Source: JAAGZL01 sp050291725 (GTDB lineage: Bacteria > Pseudomonadota > Gammaproteobacteria > Chromatiales > Chromatiaceae). Taken from it: a DNA stretch of 64,000 nucleotides. Position 1 is the first letter of the stretch. The number at the start of each line of letters is the position of its first letter. Shown in pieces: positions 50,833 through 60,080 of the stretch. The translations under genes were made by a program, and so were the position numbers. Under the pieces are notes generated by a model. That model was not told the origin of the DNA. It made no database searches and was given only the letters and a program-made list of their open reading frames with translations. The stretch covers positions 1 to 64,000 of the forward strand of contig JBNKKH010000028.1 of assembly GCA_050291725.1 (NCBI GenBank), in the 5' to 3' direction.

Positions 50833-51594
50833 TTAACCCCCATTAATGCTCCAGTGATATGGTAGATCGGCCCTCAAGGTCAATCGTTCAGGAATGCTCT
50901 TGTAACGCAGCACAAATGCTCGCACTCCCCCGTAGCGCTTAAAATCATACTCAAACCATGAAAATAGCTTAGAGACTCGCACCTGATTTTTGCTTTGGAG
51001 CAAACCCTTACCCCTATTGCTAAGAAATCTCCTACTCTGATCATCCAGTTGCCAATTAAGATGTCTCGCTGTGTATGGTTGTCTCCGCAGATCGGGACAA
51101 CTAGTCGACCCACATGCCAGTGCAAAATAGCTACGGATATCGCCCAGTGGCCGCAACTTCCTCTGCCCAATATCACTCAAAGAAACAGTTTTACCGGCCA
51201 CTATCCCAGCTTTTTTCTTCCATACCGGAGAGAAAAAGCTTCCAATATCGCGAATGCTCTTCAAAGGCCAGTTTTTAACAATTAACTGTATGGTCATAAT
51301 GTTATAGGCGTTGATATAAAAAGCTGCGCGCTCTTGTTTAGTCCTTAGCTTATGCTCAGGATATTGCGCTAGCTTCTGTAGCACTTTTTGCCAACGTCTA
51401 TCGCGGGCAATACCGGTGTAATCAATCAGATTAACCTGCACACCGTTACGTACACCTGGTTTCACGTATTGCTTTAATAATGCCCGGTAATCTGACCACC
51501 CAGGCTCTTGCGCTACCACATGGATTGATAGCACTATGAAGATGAAAAAGATCGATAGAAACAGTAATCTATGTAAGGACATGGCAGACTCCAA
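50833..51594 (-). CDS. DUF547-family exported protein
   Basis: A 253-residue exported protein; the signal peptide ends near VVAQEP, and the true start may be Met5. The body has the DUF547 hallmarks AAFYINAYNIMTIQLIVKNW, FALACGSTSCPDLR and the C-terminal FSWFEYDFKRYGG. The conserved His, Asn and Cys residues look like a transglutaminase/papain-like active site, but no activity is established. Neighbouring genes give no further hint. Confidence 0.85.
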   Translation of the reverse strand: MESAMSLHRLLFLSIFFIFIVLSIHVVAQEPGWSDYRALLKQYVKPGVRNGVQVNLIDYTGIARDRRWQKVLQKLAQYPEHKLRTKQERAAFYINAYNIMTIQLIVKNWPLKSIRDIGSFFSPVWKKKAGIVAGKTVSLSDIGQRKLRPLGDIRSYFALACGSTSCPDLRRQPYTARHLNWQLDDQSRRFLSNRGKGLLQSKNQVRVSKLFSWFEYDFKRYGGVRAFVLRYKSIPERLTLRADLPYHWSINGG

Positions 51595-51901
51595 CAGCCC
51601 AAAACAAGCGGCTGAATAGTGAAATGGAATACCAACATACCTAACGCTGCAATATCCAGACCAGTGGCAAATATGAGCCTAATCTCGCTGCATAGACACA
51701 TGAAATAAATTCTTAACCACTTATAATCAAATAGTTATACTAAGCAAGAAATCACCTGGTTTGTAGAAAATTGCCGGCAACCGGCAACTACTTGCAGTAT
51801 GGGCAAGTGTAATTCTCATGGAATTCATCCATACATATGGTTATGCTATGGCCTTCCAAATTTATGGATATCTAAATACGAATCACAATGGGAAGATATT
51901 A
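51595..51901. other. Intergenic region with two tandem hairpins
   Basis: This gene-free stretch of 307 bp lies between divergent genes. Two small perfect inverted repeats occur near the right end: TTGCCGG-CAA-CCGGCAA at 51771-51787 and ACTTGC-N7-GCAAGT at 51790-51808. They lie about 100 bp before the IalB-like start, so they could form a structured leader or operator. No other feature is visible. Confidence 0.5.
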
Positions 51902-52414
51902 ATGTCCAGATACTCAATTAAAACTATCCTAATAACAGCAATGTTGTTGCTTGGAACTTTGCCTTTACAGTTAGCCGCCGAGGATAAGCCTAAAAGCTTC
52001 AAGGATTGGGGCTATAAGTGTGAAAGTCCCAAGGGATCCGACACAAAACTCTGCTTTATTTTTCAGCGCATATCCAGCAAGGAAGGTGACAACAGAATAG
52101 CCGATACCACTATCGCCTATTTACCAAAGATAGACAAACCAGTGATGGTAATTACTCTTCCTTTAGGCGTATTCCTTCCGGCCGGTATTAAAATGCAGGT
52201 GGATGAAGCTAAGGATGATGCTGTCCGCGCCCCATTTGTTCAGTGCATTCAGGATGGCTGCCAAGCCAGAATGCAACTGGATAATAAAATGATCACCAAG
52301 ATGAAAGGCGGTAAGAAGGTGATAGTGGCCTTCTTAACCCCACAACAAAAACAGTTGGCTTTCCCTATCTCACTTAGCGGATTTACCGCTGCGATAAACA
52401 GCCTTAAGAAATAG
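51902..52414 (+). CDS. IalB-family periplasmic protein
   Basis: A 170-residue exported protein. The signal peptide is residues 1-25 (cleavage after LAA). The body matches the invasion-associated locus B family: FKDWGYKCESP, TKLCFIFQRISSK, LPLGVFLPAGIKMQVD, FVQCIQDGCQARM. Four cysteines could form two disulfides. In free-living bacteria the function is unknown. The start is ATG at 51902, where GGGAAG lies upstream and the signal peptide begins; the longer frame to 51818 adds a non-signal leader. It converges on the aldolase gene with a 2-bp gap. Confidence 0.82.
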   Translation: MSRYSIKTILITAMLLLGTLPLQLAAEDKPKSFKDWGYKCESPKGSDTKLCFIFQRISSKEGDNRIADTTIAYLPKIDKPVMVITLPLGVFLPAGIKMQVDEAKDDAVRAPFVQCIQDGCQARMQLDNKMITKMKGGKKVIVAFLTPQQKQLAFPISLSGFTAAINSLKK

Positions 52415-52416
52415 GA

Positions 52417-54387
52417 TTAAACAACTCTGTCATTACCACCGTCCACCGGAATCTGTGCGGCGGTGGTTTTAGCAAACAGTGGTCCACACATGGCAGCAGC
52501 GAGTTCTGCTACATCGCTGGAACTAATTTCTGTCTTAAGTAAATTTTTGGTTTTATACTCCTGTACCGTCATCCCATAGTGATCAGCACGGTTGAGTAAA
52601 ACATCTTCGCTCCACACCCCTGTATCGAACACCGCATCCGGATGTAAGGTATTAATACGAACCCCATCGACTCCCCACTCTAGAGCAGCAACGCGGGCAA
52701 GTTGATTTAGTGCGGCCTTGGATGCTGAGTAGGCGGCAGCACCGGGGCCAGGAGCAGGTACATTTTTCGATCCGATCACCACCACCCTACCATGGTTAGG
52801 GGACAATCTAAGTAGGGGATAGCAGTCGCGCATTAGGGACATATTGGCATCCAGATTAACTGCCATCACCTTGCGCCACAGCCCATCATCTAGCTCAGCG
52901 ATTTTAGCTCCGCCCGGAAATATACCAGCATTCAGAATCAGCATATCCAACCCACCAAACCGCTCTACCCCAGATTGCAGGGCGGCTTGAACCGCATTGA
53001 AATCTGTAACATCGCACTGAATGCCGAGAAAAGCTTGCTGCTCCAGCAATGTTTCAATAGATTTATCCTGATCAATGCCTATTACAGCTGCACCACGGGC
53101 CATAAGCGAATCCACACAGGCCCGGCCTATACCTGAAGCCGCTCCAGTAACCATGGCTACCTCGCCCTGCAGTTCAAGAGCAGATCCACCTTTGCGCAAT
53201 TTAGCTTGCTCCAACTCCCAATACTCCACCTGGAAAATCTTATCCGCAGGCAGCGCGTTCCACCCACCTGCCAATTCTGCCCTCTGTATAATCCGCATAG
53301 TGTGGCGGTATATATCCGCATTTATATCGGCCTCTTTTATGCTACCCCCAGCAGTGATCAGGCCCAACTCATGGCTCAGAATAACTCTAGGAGCTGGATC
53401 CAGCATGCTCACCTCCTGAGAGGCATTGGGTGCATTTTCATGGAAATAAGTAGCGTAGGACTCCACATATGAGCCAACATCCATACCCAGCATAGGCAGA
53501 CGCTTGGTACGTATTACGTGATCGGGGGTGGCTGGGCCCTGCTGGCTGATTCTCTCCAGATCATTTCGCTGACAAAACGAGAGTGCTTCTGGCGAACGGT
53601 CTATGGTAAGCAACATCGGCTTACCTGCTGCTTGGGATATTTGCTGGCGTAATTCTGTAACCTGTTCAATATCTAACGGAGACGACTCCTTCTCAGTCAA
53701 AACAATATCCCAGGCATTACGGCTCTTGAGAAAGTGCTCTGCCCTATCCACCAGCTCTATCATAGTTTCATAAGACTCTTTGGCCGCGTCAGCAAAAGAG
53801 AAGATGCCGTGATTCATCAGCACCAGACCTCTGGTCTTAGCACTTGCTTCAGCAGCATAACGCTCTGCAACAACTCTAGCCAAATCGAACCCAGGCATGA
53901 CATAGGGAATGATCACAACCTCATCCCCATAGATATCACGAATAGCCTGCTCTCCATCGGGTAGATTGGTTATAGTAACAACAGCATTAGCGTGAGTGTG
54001 ATCCACATATTTATAGGGCAATACCGCATGCAGGATTGCCTCTACCGATCCAGTGGGAGCACTGGCTATAGTCTGCTGCGTTTTTAGCTCATTCACCATC
54101 TGGGTATCAGTAAGACACTCCAGCTTGGCCAGCTTCAGTAGGTGCTGCATGCGAATTGGGGTAAAGCCAGGAGCCTCTATGGTTGCCAAATCCCAACCTG
54201 AACCCTTCACATAGAGGATATTCTCCTCTTCGCCCACTAAGTTGGTCTCTGGAATCTTTACCGAAGTGTTGCCTCCACCATGTAGCACCAACTCTGGATT
54301 ACTTCCCAACAAACGCGAGGTATAGACCCTAAGTTCTAAATCATCTCTACATTTATCTGCTTCAGCTTGATTCCATAGACTATTCAT
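52417..54387 (-). CDS. Bifunctional class II aldolase / short-chain dehydrogenase
   Basis: A 656-residue fusion. The N-terminal half (about 1-390) is a zinc class II aldolase, with HGGGNTSVK, the metal pair in DHTHANAV and LMNHGIFSF. The C-terminal half (about 405-650) is a classical SDR with TGAASGIG, LNAGIFPGG and catalytic YSASK. The layout matches RhaD-RhaE-like fusions that oxidise a sugar and split it, as in rhamnulose-1-phosphate or related deoxysugar breakdown. No kinase or transporter for such a pathway is adjacent, so the substrate is open. Confidence 0.88.
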   Translation of the reverse strand: MNSLWNQAEADKCRDDLELRVYTSRLLGSNPELVLHGGGNTSVKIPETNLVGEEENILYVKGSGWDLATIEAPGFTPIRMQHLLKLAKLECLTDTQMVNELKTQQTIASAPTGSVEAILHAVLPYKYVDHTHANAVVTITNLPDGEQAIRDIYGDEVVIIPYVMPGFDLARVVAERYAAEASAKTRGLVLMNHGIFSFADAAKESYETMIELVDRAEHFLKSRNAWDIVLTEKESSPLDIEQVTELRQQISQAAGKPMLLTIDRSPEALSFCQRNDLERISQQGPATPDHVIRTKRLPMLGMDVGSYVESYATYFHENAPNASQEVSMLDPAPRVILSHELGLITAGGSIKEADINADIYRHTMRIIQRAELAGGWNALPADKIFQVEYWELEQAKLRKGGSALELQGEVAMVTGAASGIGRACVDSLMARGAAVIGIDQDKSIETLLEQQAFLGIQCDVTDFNAVQAALQSGVERFGGLDMLILNAGIFPGGAKIAELDDGLWRKVMAVNLDANMSLMRDCYPLLRLSPNHGRVVVIGSKNVPAPGPGAAAYSASKAALNQLARVAALEWGVDGVRINTLHPDAVFDTGVWSEDVLLNRADHYGMTVQEYKTKNLLKTEISSSDVAELAAAMCGPLFAKTTAAQIPVDGGNDRVV

Positions 54388-54559
54388 TGTGTTTTATTCA
54401 TAAGTTAGAAAGGGATAAAAAGGCTATGCCGGCTAATGACAACTGTCAAGAACACTATCCTTAGAGGTAGAAATTTAGTAGCAGTTCATACAAATAACCC
54501 TAAAAAAAAGATAGAATGAGATTCTGATACTAACAAACCAACTCGGAACGGAGGAGACC

Positions 54560-54997
54560 ATGCCACACAAAATATTACCAGTTTTAATTGCCGCCCTATT
54601 TTGCTCCACAAGCATGGCTGAACCCGTAGAGGTCAACATGAATCCAGGACTGTGGGAATGGACAGCTGAAGTAAATATCCCCAACATGCCTAATAAGATA
54701 CCACCAACCGTCAACAAAAAATGCCTTACCAAAAAGGACCTGGTACCAACCGCAAAACAACCAGGCCAGAAATGCGATATAAAAGAGCTAGACACATCCA
54801 GAGAGAGCGTAAGCTGGGCCATGACCTGTACTTCTGCCAGGGGACCTATAGCAAGTACCGGCAAGATGTTTTACAACGGCGACACAGCTCATGGTGAAGT
54901 AAAAGTGAACACCCAGGGTATGCTTATGACCTCTAAAATGAGTGGAAAAAGGCTCGGGCCCTGCGAAGAGACAGAGACAGAGACAGAGGGAAAATAA
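54560..54997 (+). CDS. DUF3617-family periplasmic protein
   Basis: A 145-residue exported protein of unknown function. The signal peptide is residues 1-20 (cleavage after SMA). The body has the family opening MNPGLWEWTAEVNIP, Cys-containing segments NKKCLTKKDL and GQKCDIKEL, and a GKMFYNGD strand. The C-terminal ETETETEG comes from three copies of AGACAG, a small microsatellite that could change tail length. A strong ribosome site (GGAGGA) precedes the ATG, and a bidirectional terminator follows. Confidence 0.82.
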   Translation: MPHKILPVLIAALFCSTSMAEPVEVNMNPGLWEWTAEVNIPNMPNKIPPTVNKKCLTKKDLVPTAKQPGQKCDIKELDTSRESVSWAMTCTSARGPIASTGKMFYNGDTAHGEVKVNTQGMLMTSKMSGKRLGPCEETETETEGK

Positions 54998-55023
54998 CCT
55001 GGCCGTTTAGAAAACAGAATAGT

Positions 55024-55055
55024 AAAAAAGGTAGAAGCTTGCTTCTACCTTTTTT
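55024..55055. terminator. Bidirectional intrinsic terminator
   Basis: A perfect 15-bp inverted repeat AAAAAAGGTAGAAGC / GCTTCTACCTTTTTT with a 2-base centre has an A run on one side and a T run on the other. It serves the DUF3617 gene and the convergent SPOR gene. Confidence 0.92.
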
Positions 55056-55072
55056 ACTTATGACGCAAATTA

Positions 55073-56047
55073 CTATCTGGCAATCTTTCTAATCCAAGGC
55101 TTTGCCTTTCTACGCTTACGCGGCAAGTGGCGGAGACTGGATTTCGCTTGTGCATAGCTGCCATAACTTCCATATATTACCGCACAATATCTTTTACCTT
55201 TTTTCAGAAATGATTGGGTATTAGTTTCTAACTTGGCGCTAGCAAACAACTCTTTGCTGTAGTTTTTACAATCGCGCAAAATTGTTGATGCCAATAGCTG
55301 TATGGTGTAGTTATTTGGCGGTTGTAGTGATACCCAATCCTGCTCCTGCTGTTCTTTTGCTGCCTCTACTTCTGTTTGTTGCGCTATAGTGGATCCTGGT
55401 AAATTATGTTGTTTTGCAACAGCAGTTTGCTCAAGGGGTAATGACAACTTGGATACGATCCTGGGATCATCATAGGCAATGTTGCTAGAAACTTCTGCCG
55501 ATTCAGGTGGAGGCATCTCCCCTGCTCGCACAAGTAGTACCGCATCAACCGCCTCTTTACGCCCACCTTTAGCCGCCTGCTCAAACCAGTATAGGGCTTC
55601 CTTTAAATTACGCCCTACTCCTTGCTTGCCGCGGTGATAGAGGGTAGCAAGACGGTATTGAGCCTCGGGAAACCCCTGCATGGCAGCCTGGTTCCACCAA
55701 TACTCAGCCTTCTCGTTATTAATCTGTCCATATTTTCCGGTATGAAAGTTATTGCCAAGATTGAACTGCGCAGGAACAAATCCATTATTGGCTGAGGCGG
55801 TTAGCCAACGTTTAGCACTGTTCCTATCTTTAGCGCTAGCTGAATGTTTTTCAAAAAATACACTCAAAAAAAATTGCGCCCTAACATCTCCCTTAATTGC
55901 AAGATCCAACCACTTTTCCCGAGCTAGCTCACTATCTCCCTGCTTGAATGCAACAAATCCATCCTCAAGCTGTCCAGAAACTGCTTGCTGCAGCGGTAAA
56001 AATAACAAGGCAAATATTATTACTGTTTTCGATATTGAGCGTGGCAT
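55073..56047 (-). CDS. Exported Sel1-repeat protein with SPOR domain
   Basis: A 324-residue exported protein. The signal peptide is about 1-25. Sel1-type TPR repeats span about 40-175 (AQFFLSVFFEKHSASAKDR, AQFNLGNNFHTGKYG, AQYRLATLYHRGKQG). A Gln/Glu-rich linker leads to a C-terminal SPOR domain (about 245-318; YTIQLLASTILRDCKNY). SPOR domains bind denuded septal glycan, so a role at the division site or in the envelope is likely. The tail is strongly basic. Confidence 0.85.
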   Translation of the reverse strand: MPRSISKTVIIFALLFLPLQQAVSGQLEDGFVAFKQGDSELAREKWLDLAIKGDVRAQFFLSVFFEKHSASAKDRNSAKRWLTASANNGFVPAQFNLGNNFHTGKYGQINNEKAEYWWNQAAMQGFPEAQYRLATLYHRGKQGVGRNLKEALYWFEQAAKGGRKEAVDAVLLVRAGEMPPPESAEVSSNIAYDDPRIVSKLSLPLEQTAVAKQHNLPGSTIAQQTEVEAAKEQQEQDWVSLQPPNNYTIQLLASTILRDCKNYSKELFASAKLETNTQSFLKKGKRYCAVIYGSYGSYAQAKSSLRHLPRKRRKAKPWIRKIAR

Positions 56048-56135
56048 ATAACCCCTTAGTCGTTTTTAATACAGCAATATAGCTACTAATAATGTATCAT
56101 TGGTCACCCTAAATATCGATTTTATCGAGGTCAAA

Positions 56136-56813
56136 TTGGATAAAAAAATCGCATTTTCAGTTCTGGGTTTTGCCCTGCTAGCAATAGCTATCCTCATGCT
56201 AATTCCAACAGGCAAAAAGCCATCAAAACAACTTCTACCCTGGGCAGTTGAAGCGCTGCCGAACGGCTCATCCAAGGTATTTGACATTACTCTTGGCCAA
56301 AGCAAAATGCAGGACGCAGGACAAATATTTGAAGATGACTGGGAAGTAGTCCTATTTGTATCACCAGATAAAGAAATCTCTGTCGAAGGGTATTTTAATA
56401 GGCTCATCGTCAGCGGACTCAAGGGTGATTTCGTTATGAACCTAGCGTTAGACCCAAAGACCAAGGAGGAGATGTTTCAGAGAGGGACACGCATCAGCCA
56501 GTTAGGTGATGGCACAAAAAAGGTTAGCCTTGGTTCTGCTGATATGGATGTTGTTGCTACCGCAGTCATTCAGCAGATAACATACCTTCCATCAGCAAAT
56601 CTAGATGGGAAATTAATAGAGAATCTCTTTGGTAAACCAGAATCTATTATCCAGGTGAATAAATCTTCTGTGGAGCACTGGTTATATCCAAAGATTGGTC
56701 TGGATATTCTGCTGGATCCAGATGGTAAAGAGGTATTTCAGTATGTTATGCCATCCAGGTTCAGTGAGGTTAAGGAACCACTATTGAAGCTGGAGTCAAA
56801 AATAGAAGAGTAA
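56136..56813 (+). CDS. Uncharacterised single-pass envelope protein
   Basis: I do not recognise the family. The protein has one N-terminal membrane helix (AFSVLGFALLAIAILMLI) and a soluble, probably periplasmic domain of about 190 residues. Notable segments are PWAVEALPNGSSKVFDITLG and LFGKPESIIQVNKSSVEHWL followed by YPKIGLDILLDPDGKEVFQY. The last resembles modules that judge whether a value has changed. I prefer the TTG at 56136, with GAGG ahead; another TTG at 56100 extends the frame. It lies between the SPOR gene (divergent) and ccoS (convergent). Confidence 0.65.
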   Translation: MDKKIAFSVLGFALLAIAILMLIPTGKKPSKQLLPWAVEALPNGSSKVFDITLGQSKMQDAGQIFEDDWEVVLFVSPDKEISVEGYFNRLIVSGLKGDFVMNLALDPKTKEEMFQRGTRISQLGDGTKKVSLGSADMDVVATAVIQQITYLPSANLDGKLIENLFGKPESIIQVNKSSVEHWLYPKIGLDILLDPDGKEVFQYVMPSRFSEVKEPLLKLESKIEE

Positions 56814-56826
56814 TATCCACAAACAG

Positions 56827-57030
56827 CTAGGTTACTTCCTGAGTGTCTTCTTCCTCATCGCTCTGCTTAGGCTTTTCAGGCGCAATATCAATGTCCTCAT
56901 CCATTAGGATGCGATTGGCATCACCCTCCATATCATCAAACTGCCCACTACGGGCAGCCCAGAACATCAAGGCTACGGATACTAGGCCAAGCAGTATCAT
57001 TAGCGGTAACAAACCGTAAATTACGTCCAT
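56827..57030 (-). CDS. ccoS: cbb3 oxidase maturation protein CcoS
   Basis: A 67-residue membrane peptide with one helix (LLPLMILLGLVSVALMFWAA) and the family segment SGQFDDMEGDANRILMDED. CcoS is needed for haem or copper insertion into CcoN. The acidic tail is longer than in some homologues. It follows ccoI by 3 bp and ends the ccoGHIS unit. Confidence 0.92.
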   Translation of the reverse strand: MDVIYGLLPLMILLGLVSVALMFWAARSGQFDDMEGDANRILMDEDIDIAPEKPKQSDEEEDTQEVT

Positions 57031-57033
57031 ACC

Positions 57034-59529
57034 CTATTTATCTCCGAACATTGTACGAATACGCGCTGCATTGCCAATAACCAGCAAGGAATTAATCGGC
57101 ATAGAGATGGCCGCTATCAATGGTGTAATAAATCCAGCCATTGCCAAAGGCACCATGATCACATTATACATAAATGCGATACCTATATTCTGTCGGATTG
57201 TACGCAAGGTACGCCGAGATAACTCAGAGGCTAATCGCACATCTTTAAGCTCACTTCCCACAAGTACAATATCGGCGCTTGCTATGGATACATCTGTACC
57301 CGAGCCCAAAGCAATCCCAACATCAGAACGCACCATGGCAGGTGCATCATTTACCCCATCCCCAACCATGGCTACCCTATGGCCGCTAGCTTGCAACTTT
57401 TTAATTTCCTTATCTTTATCTTCAGGTAACACCTCAGCCAGCACTTCCATTCCTCCCAGGCGTTGCGCCAAGGACTCTGCCGCATGACGGCGATCACCAC
57501 TTATCATGGTTAGCTGCATGCCATCCTGCTTAAGATCAGCAATCAATTGCGGCGCATCCTGCCGCAAATGATCCTCTACCGCCAACAGGGCCAACTCTTT
57601 GCCATCAATGGCACAGCGTAATGAGCCAATCCCCTGCTGATCTAACTCCTGCTCTGCCAGATTAAAATCCGCGTTGCGCTCTATCTGGCACCGGTCCATC
57701 CAGGCAGATGTTCCTGCCACTATGCTATGGCCAGCAACATTTGCGGAGATACCAAAACCAGGTTCGCTCTGAAAATTATCAACCGAGGCACCCACAACCA
57801 GTCTGGCCTCATCGGCACACTCCATAATAGCTGCAGCCACAGGATGCTCAGAGTAGTTCTCCACCGTAGCCAGGTTGGCAACAAGATTGGTAACTTGCTC
57901 CGGCATCTCATCTCCGCGCTCCCAAACAAGACCGTCCATACGTATGGAGCTAACAGCCATACGGCCTTCGGTTAGGGTGCCGGTTTTATCAAAGACAAAG
58001 TGACTGATAGACGAGAGTGTCTCTAATACCTCTCCGGTCTTCACTAGAATACCGCGCCGCGCACCCAATCCTGAGGCAACCGCTATAGATAGAGGGGTAG
58101 CCAAACCGAAGGCACATGGGCAGGTAATGATCAGAACTGCTGTAGCGGCCATTAGCGCCGATTCAAAGTCTATGCCTATCCAATATATGAATGTGATTGT
58201 CGCCAAGCCCAGAGTTACTGCCACAAACCATGGAACAATACGGTCAGACAGACGTTGGATTGGAGCCTTGCTGGCCTGGGCCTCTTCTACTAGATTAATA
58301 ATACGTCCAAGTGCGGTGTTATTAAGCAGCCCCTCAACCTCTATCACCAGAGCACCATTTTTGTTTATAGTGCCAGCGGAAACACTATCACCAGACGCCT
58401 TATTCACTGCCTCAGACTCTCCAGTTAGCATAGATTCATCCACGCTGCTGTTCCCTTCCACCACTACCCCATCCACTGGAATACTCTCACCAGGACGAAC
58501 CAGCACCCGCTCACCGATCTTTACAGAGCGAATGGGTACTATCTCCTCCTCTCCGGATCGCTGAACTGTTGCAACCTTGGGCTGCAGATCAAGTAGACGC
58601 TGGGTGGATGCCAGAGCCTGGCGCTTGGATATAGCCTCAAGATAGCGACCAACCAGGATCACAAATATAAAATTGACCACGGTATCATAGTAGACCTCAC
58701 CTGCAGCACTACTAGAGAAGGTTACATAGACCGAATAGAGATAGGTGATACTGGAACCTATCGTGATAGGTAAGTCCATACCAAGATGAAAATGCCTAAG
58801 GCTGGTCCAAGCGGACTTATAGAATGGATAACCCGAGTAAAGCAATACAGGTGTAGCCAAGGCAAAGCCAACCCAATGAAATAGTTGACGAAACTCACCC
58901 TGATCCGCCCCGCTGTACAGAGAGACCGATACCCACAGTAGGTTCATCATGCCAAAACCAGCAAACGCCATGCGATAGAGCAGGTGCCTATTCTGGTACT
59001 TGACTGAATCCTCAGCCTTTAGTGGGTCATAGGGCGTAGAGGCATAACCCACATCACCCAGCCGATGCATAATCTTGGAGAGTTTGACCTTGTCATTATG
59101 CCATCTGAGTTTTAAACGCCGGGAGGTAAGATTTACTTCAGCTTTCTCTACCCCTGGCATAGGCCGCAGACTATTCTCAATCAACCAGACACAGGCTGCG
59201 CAGTGAATTCCATCCACCATTAGATTGATTTCCCTGCACTCTTCCAGGGAGTCTACGTACTCTTCCTGTACCTCATCTATATCGTAGAGCGCTAGCTGTT
59301 CGGCAATCTCCGGCGGAGGGGCCATACTGCCGTCTTCAGGAGTGCGTTTATAGAAACCTTCCAGTCCAGCTGCATAAATTGCCTCACATACAGACTTGCA
59401 GCCGTGACAGCAGAATTTGCGTTGCACACCCTCAATCTCAGCGCTTACTTCTACACCAGGCGGATTTGGAAGGTGGCAGTGAAAGCAGAGATCGGCATCG
59501 TCTTCGTTATGTTGGGACGAATCACTCAT
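57034..59529 (-). CDS. ccoI: Copper-exporting P-type ATPase for cbb3 assembly
   Basis: An 831-residue P1B-ATPase. An N-terminal Cys-rich region (CFHCHLPNPPG; FCCHGCKSVC) precedes an HMA domain with GIHCAACVWLIE. Eight membrane helices include the copper site CPCAFGLATP. DKTGTLTEG is the phosphorylation site, and GDGVNDAPAM closes the P domain. CcoI delivers copper for the CcoN active site. It lies between ccoH (45-bp gap) and ccoS in the standard ccoGHIS order. Confidence 0.95.
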   Translation of the reverse strand: MSDSSQHNEDDADLCFHCHLPNPPGVEVSAEIEGVQRKFCCHGCKSVCEAIYAAGLEGFYKRTPEDGSMAPPPEIAEQLALYDIDEVQEEYVDSLEECREINLMVDGIHCAACVWLIENSLRPMPGVEKAEVNLTSRRLKLRWHNDKVKLSKIMHRLGDVGYASTPYDPLKAEDSVKYQNRHLLYRMAFAGFGMMNLLWVSVSLYSGADQGEFRQLFHWVGFALATPVLLYSGYPFYKSAWTSLRHFHLGMDLPITIGSSITYLYSVYVTFSSSAAGEVYYDTVVNFIFVILVGRYLEAISKRQALASTQRLLDLQPKVATVQRSGEEEIVPIRSVKIGERVLVRPGESIPVDGVVVEGNSSVDESMLTGESEAVNKASGDSVSAGTINKNGALVIEVEGLLNNTALGRIINLVEEAQASKAPIQRLSDRIVPWFVAVTLGLATITFIYWIGIDFESALMAATAVLIITCPCAFGLATPLSIAVASGLGARRGILVKTGEVLETLSSISHFVFDKTGTLTEGRMAVSSIRMDGLVWERGDEMPEQVTNLVANLATVENYSEHPVAAAIMECADEARLVVGASVDNFQSEPGFGISANVAGHSIVAGTSAWMDRCQIERNADFNLAEQELDQQGIGSLRCAIDGKELALLAVEDHLRQDAPQLIADLKQDGMQLTMISGDRRHAAESLAQRLGGMEVLAEVLPEDKDKEIKKLQASGHRVAMVGDGVNDAPAMVRSDVGIALGSGTDVSIASADIVLVGSELKDVRLASELSRRTLRTIRQNIGIAFMYNVIMVPLAMAGFITPLIAAISMPINSLLVIGNAARIRTMFGDK

Positions 59530-59574
59530 GAACAGATAATACCATCTGCTTAACCCAGACTCCTACACAAACTG

Positions 59575-60066
59575 CTATTTATCTACATTTATTCTATGGG
59601 GAAGATTTATTTCATAATCCTTGAATGGAAGCGATACCAGAACGTCCCAGACGCCAGGCAGAGGAAAGCTAATCTCCACCTCATACAAGCCATCATCAAT
59701 ACGCTTCATTGGCAGTGAGAAATCTTGTTTGGCATCTGATGGACGGTAGAGATGGAACATAACCGAATCCCGATTGACCGGTTTAGCCTCACCATCTGAG
59801 ACAGTTACAGTGATAAACTCCTTTTTACCCACTTTGATTGATTCTGGTGCTGCAACATCCATCTTCCAACCTGGATCATCAGCCTGACGCTTTAACATAT
59901 TCTCTTCATAGTTCTGGCCACGCTCGTAGTAGTTATCCACTACCAACCCAGGAACATCTTGCGTGGTTAGATAGATCGTATAGGCATTGGCCAAGACGAA
60001 GATAGTCAGCGCCACTATGATCCCAATCACCCAGGGGTTACGCCAAGCTGTATTAGAATCCGCCAT
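59575..60066 (-). CDS. ccoH: cbb3 oxidase assembly protein CcoH/FixH
   Basis: A 163-residue protein with one N-terminal membrane helix (PWVIGIIVALTIFVLANAYT) and a periplasmic immunoglobulin-like domain. The family segments VDNYYERGQNYEENM and LPFPLPGVWDVLVSLPFK-like C-terminal region are visible. CcoH helps stabilise early assembly intermediates of the oxidase. It lies 14 bp downstream of ccoG. Confidence 0.9.
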   Translation of the reverse strand: MADSNTAWRNPWVIGIIVALTIFVLANAYTIYLTTQDVPGLVVDNYYERGQNYEENMLKRQADDPGWKMDVAAPESIKVGKKEFITVTVSDGEAKPVNRDSVMFHLYRPSDAKQDFSLPMKRIDDGLYEVEISFPLPGVWDVLVSLPFKDYEINLPHRINVDK

Positions 60067-60080
60067 TTACAAAACCTCCA

